Shown here piece after piece: positions 50,658-62,342 of a stretch of DNA of 64,000 nt; within the stretch, counting starts at the first letter, position 1, and the number at the start of each line of letters is the position of its first letter. The notes under the pieces were generated by a model. That model saw nothing but the letters and a program-made list of their open reading frames with translations. It searched no databases and was not told the DNA's origin. Made by a program: the position numbers and the translations under genes. Source of the DNA: Carallia brachiata (taxonomy: Eukaryota > Streptophyta > Magnoliopsida > Malpighiales > Rhizophoraceae); the NCBI GenBank assembly GCA_021464245.1, contig JADCRB010000025.1, positions 2,826,245 to 2,890,244 on the forward strand, in the 5' to 3' direction.

Positions 50658-52484
50658 TATACTTAATTTCTACAAACAAATCTTTATAATTGTATTTTCG
50701 ATTCCTTTTTTTTTTTTTTTTAATCTCCTCATTACAGGATTGGGGCAAATTAAGAAAAATTGACCTTAGCTTTTCGGAACAGCTGTGCAAAATTTCAAAC
50801 CTCTCACGGGCTCCAAATGTTACAGAGTTAAATCTAGAGGAATGTGAAAAGCTTACAAGTATTCCAGACCTTAGGGGTTGGAAATCCCTCAAAAAGCTTA
50901 TCCTGTCCGACTGTTCAAATCTTGAAATTTTTCCAAAGGTCCCACAAAGCATAAAATATTTAGATTTAAGTGGAACTGCAATCAAAGAAGTGCCATCCGC
51001 ATCGCTCCAAGATCTCGGTAATCTCACTGAGCTGGTGATGCATGATTGTACGCAGCTTGAGAGTCTCCCTGATAACATTGATTTGAAATCTCTTGAGCTA
51101 CTTGATTTATCTTGCTGCTCATCGTTAAAGAAGTTTCCGGAAATCTCCAAGAATGTACAACGGCTACGTTTGGATAGGACTGCAATAACAGAAGTGCCCA
51201 CATCAGTTGTAGGGCTCAGTCGTCTTACAGAGTTGTCCATGAAGTGGTGCACTGAGCTTAGAATACTGCCGAGCACCTTCTGGCAGCTACAATCTCTTGG
51301 AGATCTTTGTCTGCGTGGCTGCTCAAATCTAACAGAATTCTCCCAAACCATAGAGGAGGAGGAGCAGCAAGAGGAGAACTTCTTCTTAGGTCGTCTACGA
51401 TTTCTGGCTCTAACAAGTTGCAATCTCGTGAAATTATCAGCTGACCTGGGACGTTTGCACTCGCTGACAACCCTACGGTTAGACGGAAACAGTTTTGAAA
51501 CCATCCCCGCGAGCATCAACAACTTTCTCAACTGTGGAGTCTTGATGTATCTGAATGCAAAAGCCTTCGGTCCTTACCAGAACTTCCACCAAATCTAAAG
51601 GAGATAATAGCTGTTGGTTGCACATCACTGGAAACAATGTCCGCTGCCCTTACATGTCTAGCTTTCGAGTCGAAGAACTTTGGCCTCCTTTTCAACTTCG
51701 CAGATTGCTTGAAATTGGATCACATGGAATGGAGGGACCTGGCGAATGCAGTGATGAGAAATCAACATTTTGCCAATTTCATAAGAAGGGATTATCCGTT
51801 CAAGGTCCCTCCCCTTGGCTGTACCAACTTTTGCTTTCTTTTTTTTTTTTTAAATTTATTTTATTGATGCTTCAAGATTAGTATATTTTATCTGCGCAGG
51901 AAATGTACATAGCAAATTCTGGTGTTGCAATATTATATACAGGGACCCTTCCTGGGTGGTTCGACCATCGAAGTGATGGAGACTCAATCAGCTTCCAGCT
52001 TCCATCAGATTTGCTTAACGCCGGCTTCTTAGGGTTCGCTCTTGGCGTTGAATACGAGCCAAGCGGCACTGCAAGGCGGGGTGATCGTGAATTTTGTTAT
52101 GAATTCCATATTGGAGACAAACATTTCTGGCATTTTTTATGGTCATCTACAGATTATGGTTCTGATAATTTTTACGGTACAAAAACAGAGCGCATAATCT
52201 TGAAATTCGAGCATCAATTGCGTGACGAGGTACTTAAGAATGCCCACACATCTCAATCCCGCCAAGATGTTGTCTTATTTAAGTTCCAATTTTTCGGCGA
52301 TTGTTTTGGCAAAATAAAAGAGTGTGGAGTCAGTCCATTGTATGCTCGAGGAGAGGGTCACAAGAGAAGCCGAGAAGATCGTTGCCTGCAACTTGACGCG
52401 GATGAACTTGGTGGAAATGACGGCGCCAGCATTAGCGGAGCGCATGAGGAACTATCGGAGTTGATCTCTATGCTTACCTTTTGA
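48164..52484 (+). CDS. TIR-NBS-LRR (TNL) disease-resistance gene, five exons, interrupted by small indels
   Basis: Exons: 48164-48660 (TIR), 49021-50107 (NB-ARC), 50272-50580, 50738-51804 (LRRs), 51900-52484 (C-terminal jelly-roll/Ig-like domain). The predicted product is about 1180 residues, an intracellular immune receptor. The TIR domain starts HYVFLSFRGEDTRSNFISHL and keeps the NADase glutamate context SSKWCLDEL. NB-ARC shows the P-loop GPGGIGKTT (about 222-230), FFLLNVREES, kinase-2 LLLVLDGVDN, GSIIIITSRDKQLL, GVPLALKVLG and THDLLAEMG. LRRs include LDLSGTAIKEVPSASL and LRLDRTAITEVPTSVV. The last exon carries TGTLPGWFDHRSDGDSISFQ, a C-JID signature. Frame is broken near 49846-49856 (one extra, two missing bases), 49946, 50040 and 51533 (one missing each). 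All splice phases fit once these are allowed for. Kinase-2 has Gly where the second Asp is usual. Functional status is therefore doubtful. Confidence 0.88.
50617..50654. repeat. (AT)n microsatellite in the TNL intron
   Basis: A pure dinucleotide run of about 38 bases in the intron between the third and fourth TNL exons. A shorter (AT)n run is in the first intron near 48757-48774. Both are likely length-polymorphic. Confidence 0.9.
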
Positions 52485-54115
52485 TGATTGCTGCTGTGAT
52501 GCAAGTTCATTAGGAGGACCTGCGGAAGCAGCTTTTGATAAAAAGAGCTGCCGAGAAGATCGTTGCCCGCAACTTGACGCCGATGAACTTGGCGGAAATG
52601 ACGGCGCCAGCATTAGCGGAGTGGACGAGGAACCACCACGTCCTAAAAGATTGAAACAGACTCGAGGCGTACTAGAATCAACATTGGCAATGGAGATGTC
52701 TATGTTTAGCCTTAATTGATGGCGGCTGCAAAGCAATGTGATTTCATTTCTCTGTGATTGTGTGTTTTCCGTTATAAATAATACCCTTTGCTTCCTTTAT
52801 TATTTGTGGCAAGAGCACTATTACATTTTCGACAAAAATATGCTTGAAATGTTACCCGAATACAACTGATTGCATTTGATTTGCAACTGGTTATATTTCA
52901 AGTGCAACCAAAAATAAGAAGAAAAAATTACTGTCATTTCTTTGTACATGAAATTCAACTGGTTGCACATCAAATCCGTCTGATTGCATTCAGGTAACAT
53001 TTCGGACATTATTTCCTCTGAAAATCTAACTTTTTCCTTGTGGCAAACATATGTATATTTTTTAATTTTTGGTTGTTCTATATTTTGGCAATGGTCCTCT
53101 GTTCTGTTGCTATTTTCAAGGACATTATACACGAGACAAAGTTCATCATCCTACAAAACAACACTATGCCAGTAGTACTGCATCACTAAAAGGAAACTTA
53201 AAAAAAAAAAAAAATTCATGATTCACGGTGATATTAAATATATTTAAAAGTAACGATAAGTACATTTAAGTTTATTTTTGAAAAAAGAAAAAAAAAACAA
53301 TAGTGATAAAATAGTGCTGTTTTATAGGACATGTAAGGAAACACTATACATAAGTAGTGTACCCTAGTTGGCAAGCGTCTTTTTGAAGTTGGAATTACAT
53401 TTATATCTTGTTTGCGATCTTTTTTTTTTTTTTTTTGACAAAATTCAATTCAATTCTTTGGATAGAAATTAATTCAATTGATTTAATAAATTTTTTTGGA
53501 ATGCTGCAAAGTAAAAATTTGGGTGGTCATTCCACCGTATGCTAAAGCCGAGAGTCACAACACATTGCCACTGTTGCCATTAGGGACCTGCAGAAGCAGC
53601 TCTCCAAAATAAAAGATGTTGAGAAGATTGCCTCCATTGCTGCCTGCAACGTGCCGCAGAAAAATTTGGTCGAAATGGCGGTGCCAGCGAGATGGATGAG
53701 GAACCACTATGTTCATCAAAATTGAAGCAGGCTCGATCGAACCAAGAACAACATTAACTGAGTGGGGGTCTATGCTTAGCCTTTGATGATTTGCTGCTGC
53801 GATGTGAGATCATTTCTCTTTAATTGTGTGTTTAAAAATTCCCTTTGCTTCATTTATTTTTTGTCACAAATATTTTTATTTTGGTGGTTTTATTATTTGC
53901 CAATGCTCCTCTGTTCTGTTGCTATTTTCAGTGGATGGATGTAACACATATCTCAATGTATTCCTAGTCATGACATGCAGGTGGAGGTGGTTTTCTTAAG
54001 TTGCAATTGCATTTTTATCTTGTTTGCAATGTATTGTTCAATGATAAAATTCACTTCAATTCTATGGATACAACTTAATTAAATTGATTTAGAAATCCAA
54101 TTATACTTTTAATCT
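52485..54115 (+). repeat. Partial duplications of the TNL 3' end
   Basis: Positions 52545-52635 repeat 52365-52445 almost exactly (CGAGAAGATCGTTGCC, CAACTTGACGC, GATGAACTTGG, GGAAATGACGGCGCCAGCAT). A third, more decayed copy lies at 53590-53810 (GAGAAGATTGCC, GAAATGGCGGTGCCAGC, TCTATGCTTAGCCTTTGATG). The 3' flanks are duplicated too: ATTTCATTTCTCTGTGATTG (52740) against ATCATTTCTCTTTAATTGTG (53810), and CTCTGTTCTGTTGCTATTTT occurs at both 53096 and 53910. This suggests tandem duplication of the gene end, or the stump of a second TNL copy. Confidence 0.75.
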
Positions 54116-54404
54116 CTTGTGTGGTGTAGATACTTGAATTTTTTTTATGGTACATATAGATACTTGAATAAATGAACGGAATTGAATTCTTTTCTAAATA
54201 CTATAAAAAATTGAATGGAAGTTTATCCAATTCTCACTCATCTAGGTGAGAGTGATTGATTTTATAACATTATTATATAATTTTTACCATGAGAGAATTC
54301 ATTTAAATTTTGGGTATTTCAAAAAATTGTCACAACAAATAAAGAAATTATTGGGATTGAATTGAGATAAGATTAAGAAAAATAAAAAATTTTGTTTAGG
54401 TGGT

Positions 54405-55440
54405 TAGATACTATCCTTTCTGGTATGGATATGAAGGAGGCTGTCTTAAATGGCTACAAAGGCTGGCATACATAAACACCATTGTTTAGCCCTTTAGATT
54501 CTCTTCTCTCATTGCCTATTCTATAATCCCAGCAGTGTGCCTTCTACCAGAAACATTCATCATACCAATGGCAATTTTTACAGCCCTTTTTCTTCTTTTC
54601 TTGCACCAAACTTGTTAGAATAGCGTGGCTGTCAAATTTTTGCAAATCTTGTTGAGTAATTGAGGTTTTACCAACTTGCTAGGAACACTGTGCTTTTTTA
54701 ATTAACTGTGCAGGATGATACTTCATCACTCATTGAACAATGTGAGCACAATCAAGAACTTAGAACTTCTCCATGAGTGCAAATACCTCAAGCAATTTAG
54801 TTGTATAGAGTTCGGTGGCCTGAAGAAGATCTTATGAATAATTTTTTAATTTCTCAAAAAAAAAAAAAAATCTCAGATTTTATGTTTTGAAAGTTTATTT
54901 GCTTAGAGCAATAACTATGTTTCATACTATGTGATGTAACTGAACCAGCTCTCGAGCTTGGCAAGCACGCTAGTTCTTGGCCTCTTCATCTCCATTATTC
55001 TTACTGTTGTGCTGCAGATCAGGTGGAGTGGTTTAAGCATTGAAGATTTCTGTTGTAACGAGCAGTTCTTGATGATTAGAGGTGTTTCACTCATCTTTCT
55101 GCGGTCTTCCAAAGACTTTGGAAATTGTTGGCAGGCCTTGCTACCAACTTCATTGTCATTGCTAAAAGCATGCTGATGATACCGAGCTCGGGAAGCTCTG
55201 TGTAATCAAACAGTCAAAAGTTTTGATCATTCCAACAGCGCTTATCACCGTCAACATTGTTGGTGTTGTTGCTGGATTGTCTGATACACTTTACAAAGGA
55301 TATGAAGCACGGGGGTCTCTCTTTGGCGAGGTGTTCTTTGCCTTGTGGGTGATTCTCCATCTCTATCTATTCCTCAAAAGGTCTCATGGGCTGGACACCC
55401 ACCATTGTTGTTCTCTGTTAAACTCTCTGATCCGACGTCA
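54405..55440 (+). pseudogene. CESA: Cellulose synthase (CesA) 3' end, decayed
   Basis: Three blocks match the CesA C-terminal transmembrane region in order. Block 1 (54405-54590) reads YPFWYGYEGG, LKWLQRLAYINTIV, a stop, then LIAYSIIPAVCLLPETFIIP. Block 2 (54946-55160) reads [40 protein letters not shown] (family: WWRNEQFWVI). Block 3 (55215-55435) reads [39 protein letters not shown], then in another frame [13 protein letters not shown] and a stop. CesA is a plasma-membrane glucosyltransferase; only the last membrane helices are represented. There are in-frame stops, frameshifts and a lost end (the family ends in a conserved NPF-containing tail). The catalytic domain is absent, so this is a dead partial copy. 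Confidence 0.85.
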
Positions 55441-58093
55441 ATTACCAATAAATCATTCAATCTAAAAGTTTAAGGTGTTAAGTGACACATAGAATATGAT
55501 CACATGTTATAACACTTTCTTTTACATACCAAGAAGTTATTGAAGCATAAAATGCTTTCTATCAAGTTTGGAAAGTTTGTAATTTCAAGAATTGCCATTG
55601 CTAGCGTGCAACATCAGTGTAAATATGTAGGTGATGGCGACGTTGAAATTGCACAAAGGATCTTCACATTTTTTACCATAAATATTGCATCGACTTCACA
55701 TATATTCTTTAGAGCATGTTGGCTAGCTGATGGACATCACAATAAGGCCAAAAAATACGAAAACCGACACTTCGGTTGCAAGATTAGGAGGGGGTTAAAT
55801 ATTACTCTTTTGTTTGTTTTTTTCGGTGTAAAAATTAGGTAAACATGGTTGATGTCCCACTTTCTGTCACGAAGGATTGCATGAAGTCACTATATTCAGA
55901 TAGATTGGGTTATCTATGACTACACTAAACCTATGAGTAAGCAAATTTCGAGATCCGGCAAATGTTATTGACACAATTTGTGTGCCAACAATTGGTTAAA
56001 ATATACTCTATTAATTGGTAAATGCTAGCTTTGCTTGTTTTTTATTAATGCACTCAATGAATCTTACTTATTCGAATGTAACGGTTTTAAACTTTTATTC
56101 TCATGTTCAAAAAAATAAAAAAAAAAAAATTTCATTTCTCATATTTCTTAAATGCGTATGGTTTAGAGCAAAACATTAATAAGGGGGATAAAGGGCATTG
56201 TTAAGAAGTTAAAAAAAAAAAAAAAACAAGAGATAAGGGGTTAAGTATTAACCAAGTTGAAAAATGGTGAATGGGATAAAACGAAGTTGTACTTTAGTTT
56301 TTATCTTTTCAAAGGAGTATTTGGTATTAACCTCTTTTTTATTTTGTTGACTCTCACTCCTAACTAAAGTTCTCATGATCAAGATTTTACTTAAAATTTT
56401 GACGATGTTAGGATTAAAGCGTAAGATCGGATCGTAGAATTGTAAACTTCTACAAAAAATTATTTTAAAAAAGAAAAAATTTATAATTAAAATATAATTG
56501 TTAATTTTTAATCATTTAATAGATTCTTAAATCAAAATTCAAGTAATAATACAACAATATATATATTTTTTACATCCTTTGAGCTTCAATGTTTAAATTT
56601 TTTTTATTTCATATAAAATAAAATAAATTTTGTATATAAATAAATATTTAATTATTTAATTATTTATCTCTCATGTGATTATATAATAGATTTTTTATGA
56701 CATTTATTGTTTACAAAAAATATTTACTATAATTATTAAAACTGGTGAAATTGAATTTTTTTTCCTTTTTAATAACAAATATTACTAATGATTTGTTTTA
56801 TTAAAAAATAAATATATTTTTAAAAAGGAGTGTTAATATGAGTATAAGAAAAAATTATTAAAATAATTTTAAAAATAAATAAAAATAATTTTAATAAATA
56901 TATTATGTTGTCAAGAACCAAAAAAAAAAAGAAAACAGTTATTTGAGAAGGAAATTTAAAAAAAAAACATGAAAATGGAAAAAGAAAAACAAACAGCACT
57001 GCAGTTTCAAATAGAAGCATGATAGGTTTTGAGGCAACGCCTCAAACACGAGACCCAAAGAAATTCAGTGGGGTCAGAAAGGATAGTAACCACTAGGCCA
57101 AATGCCGAGTTGAGCCTGACGCCTGTGCTTACAAAAAATTATATAATATAACAGCAAATTAACCAAACCAGCAGGGCAATGGCCCATCTCATCCATATCG
57201 GGGCAGGATCTGGGTTCCTACGACAATTTTAGTGAAAAGCGATGTTTGTGCGATCCTGATTGTTAGATCTGTGTAAAATCGTAGGATTGTACAATCCTAC
57301 AATTGGATCGCAATTTTAATAATTTGGTCCTAACACTTTTTTTTTTTTTTTTGGGGTGAGATCAACTCTCTTAACACTTTAGACTAGGAAAAAATTGGAT
57401 AGTCCTTTGAAATGTTTCGATTTTTATTTTGATGTATTTAAAAAGAGTAATTAATTGTCTATTTTTACAACTGTTATGATTAAAAAAAAAGTGATAATTT
57501 ATTTATCAATTTTTTGTTACCTTTTTATTAATAAAGTTATAGTAATTTAACAGTTAATTACTCTTTTTGAACATATAAGGGCAAATTGTAAGGAATTTCT
57601 CAAACTTCAAAACCCTTTTATACTATTTTTTCCCAGCTACATTGCATTACCTCCCAATCTCATCACTCTTACGATTGTTAGCCCATTAAAGTAAACAAAG
57701 AAATAAAATGAGAAACCTAACGCTATATTTGAATAACAAAGTTGGTAGAAAAAATGATGGATGTCATTTTCCTTCTATTTTTCCCTGTAACGTTGTTTAG
57801 TTCTATTTATTAGAGCTGAATAACATCATGCTTTGTTCCATCGAAATAAAAAGTCTATATTATAAGTAGGAGCGGGAAGGTCAGCACCACAGTTCACTTG
57901 TAGAAATGAACATGGAAATGATAATGAAGCAAACTTGAGTGCTTTACTACCAAAAATTAAAAAACAATGAAATTATAGGTAAGAAGTCTTAAAATTCACA
58001 AGCAGTTCAAGTAAATGATATCTTCAATACAATAAGAGGGTCTGGCTGAAGTTACAACCAGCCAACTTTAATATAACGAAAACTGAGAAATAT
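55441..58093. other. Intergenic, no gene seen
   Basis: Mostly AT-rich. An open frame at 55540-55842 is unrelated to CesA and unrecognised. Near 57030-57125 the phrases CACGAGACCC and CCACTAGGCCAAATGCC resemble the degenerate tRNA-like ends seen in plant retroelements, but no tRNA fold is evident. The region 57180-57310 mentions CGTAGGATTGTACAATCC, a short imperfect palindrome. Confidence 0.45.
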
Positions 58094-59772
<1,679 letters not shown>

Positions 59773-60209
59773 AAAGCCTAAACTCACACCCTAAAATTTA
59801 AAAGAAAAAAAAAACAAGTCAGTACAACAAACGTGTACATATTTGAAGACATAATTATCAGGCAGAGAAAGTGAGAGAGACCATGTTGTTGTCTGTTGTT
59901 TGAGATGCAGTGGAAGAGGAGAAGGGAGGAGAGGCTGCGAAGAAGGTGAGTGTCATGCCTTAATTTTCTGAATTTATAGTTCTTATTTTTTTTTATTGAA
60001 TTTATAGTTTTTATTACAAGTGATGGATGAAAGTCGGGCGTTGGAGTAGGGTTTTATTTTGTGATTCTATGTGTTGGTCTAATGTTTTTTGAAATTTTTC
60101 TCTTGTTGTTCGGCCCATTATAATAAGAACTATTCTTACAGTGACAACAATAAAAGGATGGTCTATTCGTTAATTAGATGTTAAAAATACTTTTTAAACA
60201 GTGTGATTT
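59773..60209. other. 5' flank of the RPL11 pseudogene
   Basis: A minus-strand ATG at 59884-59882, followed by GT, could be the old first exon, because plant RPL11 genes often have a very short one. This is a weak guess. The remainder is unassigned. Confidence 0.3.
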
Positions 60210-61620
60210 AGGAATGTATTTTTATGAAACAATCTTTAGAATTCTCAACTTTGAATTGTCTTTATTTTTGCAAGCTTAATAAGGCTATTTATGGTTTGAA
60301 GCAAGCCCTGCATGCCTCGTTTGATCGGTTAAGTATGTTTTTATTCAAAATTGGTTTTTATTCAAACACAGCAAATCTACCCCTATTTATTTGGCACTCT
60401 TCGGAACGAACACTTATTCTTCTTTATATGTGGATGGTATGATTCTCAAAGTCATCTAGAATGGTTTTTTCAGAGTTGGGTCAACAGTTTGCTATAAAGG
60501 ATTTAGGACCTATTTATTATTTTACAGGGGTCCAGGTTAACCTTTTTCAGAAGGAATTTTCATACATAGTCAAAGTATGCTCAAGATCTCTTAAAAGATT
60601 TGATTTGTTAACATGCAAACAAGTCGCCACTCCTGTGGCTAAAGACAAATAGCTCCTATCTGTGATGAAATTTTTTCTGACATAACTATTTATTGTAATA
60701 TGGTTGGAGCTCTTCAATACTTGACATTCATCTAGCCTAATTTGTCTTTCAGTATTCATTATGCATCTCAGTTCATGCATGCTCCTACTATTGGAAATTT
60801 TCAGATGGCTAAGTGTATTTTCATATATTTAGCCGACATGTTATAGCATGGTGTACGTATTCTTCGGTCTAGTATATTTGATTTATGCCTTCTATAATCG
60901 GATTAGGCTGGTTGTCCGTTGACGCCACAATCTACTACTAATTTTGTATTTCTCGATGGAAATTGTTTGTTTTGGAGTGCTAAGAAGTAAGGATCCGTGG
61001 CTCTCTCCATACTGAAGTTGAGTGTAAATCTTTGTCCTTCACTTCTGCAAAATTAAAATGGCTGTCTTTTTCTCTTGCGTGACATTACATTACTATTTCT
61101 TCGACTCCAATGCTTTTTTGTGATAATTTGAGAGCTCTCTATGTGATTGTCAATTCGGTTCATCATAATCATTTTGTTTGTGAGCAAGTCGCTGAGTTCT
61201 TTGATCACACTTCTTTTGTTCATTCTGCATCTCAAGTTACTGATATTTTTACGAAACCTTTAACTCAAAGATATTATTTTGTTCCTTGTGGGTGAAACTT
61301 GGCCTTACAAGTCAAGAGCTAGCTGTTTTAGGAATATGAATTCCTAAAACATTTGTCTTTCCTTTCTAATTAAATTCTATTCGTATTTTGTTTCCTTTGT
61401 GGACAGATTCTTCGATTTATTTTGTAATCTTAAAATCTTATATAATTGAGGATTGGCCTATTGTAATTTGGGAAAGAATTGTTTTCTTGCTAGTAATAAA
61501 CTACAATTCCCTTTCTAAATTCTATATAAATAATGGAAAATTTATCTCTAAAAGGTGCTGGCTCTATCTTCATTTTAAACTTTTTTAAGATACAATTTTC
61601 TAGTGTTATCGTCAATACTT
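60210..61620 (+). mobile_element. Ty1-copia retrotransposon remnant (RT, RNase H, partial 3' LTR)
   Basis: Reverse transcriptase pieces read CKLNKAIYGLKQALHASFDR (family: LYGLKQAPRAWFDR), then LLYMWMV where the YVDD box should be, then FAIKDLGPIYYFTGVQV. RNase H pieces follow in several frames: GALQYLTF, SQFMHAPTIGNFQ, GNCLFWSAKK (family: GNCISWSSKKQ), FCDN near 61110 and VTDIFTKPLTQR at 61240-61275. After the end of pol, about 61322-61620 (TGTTTTAGGAATATG onward) resembles the start of a copia LTR. Gag, protease and integrase are absent. It is a dead fragment. Confidence 0.85.
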
Positions 61621-61942
61621 TAAATATGAATACTCAATTTACATTGACGGCAACATGAATGTTTCTTGCCTAATATGTGACTATGATGGGTAGCCTGAGC
61701 ATATGTCTCCTAGATTAGGTATCGCCAAAAAAAAAAAAAAAAACAAAAAGAATTTTTCTTCCATATGGTCTACGGACCAAGAATAGACTATAGGATTGTT
61801 TGGTAAAAAGATTATTTTGGCCTCTCTCATAATAAACAAATGATAAACAAAACCCATTGCAAAGTACAACACAAAAAATTAACATAATAAGATGTAATAG
61901 ATAAAGGTTTCATTTTATTTAACTACTACATCAAAAAAGCAA

Positions 61943-62342
61943 TCTATATAGATAAAGTTAGAATTGATTCTGAACATAACATTTGTCTCTCTTTTAATCT
62001 TCATCTTTAAAAAAAAAAAGACTAATAAAATTTTTTATAGAAGATTTATTTACTAAAATAAAGTAGATTCAAATAAATTTGTTTTTCCTCAAATAATTTA
62101 ACACTAATAAAAGGTGAGCTTTTTTCACACGCTTAATAAGTTTTCTCCTCACCCACACAAAAAGTATAATACAATATGATCATAACGTATTATAAATATG
62201 TTGATACTCTTTATAAATATTTAATATATTTACATGCATCAATAATTTTGTATTAATCAAGTAATTCTATATTTTTAAAGTTTTTATACATATTATAACA
62301 TAAATTTATAAAGCCCACGCATCGCGCAAACTTGCAAACTAG
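61943..62342 (+). mobile_element. Short non-autonomous Helitron
   Basis: It begins TCTATATAGATAAAGTTAGA directly after an A. It ends AAGCCCACGCATCGCGCAAA then CTTGCAAACTAG directly before a T, as expected for A/T target insertion with a 5' TC and 3' CTAG. The GC-rich 3' segment is the usual place of the terminal stem, though the stem here is imperfect. At 400 bp it codes for nothing. Its body (62100-62230) is also found at 41470-41600. Confidence 0.65.

Noticed and set aside
50608..51531. 307-codon minus-strand open frame
   Set aside because: It lies opposite the LRR exon of the TNL; the plus-strand frame has obvious leucine-rich repeats.
57030..57125. Possible tRNA gene
   Set aside because: Only scattered tRNA-like phrases are present; I could not form the acceptor or anticodon arms.
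60210..61300. Intact copia polyprotein
   Set aside because: The polymerase box is not YVDD, stops interrupt every frame, and gag, protease and integrase are missing.
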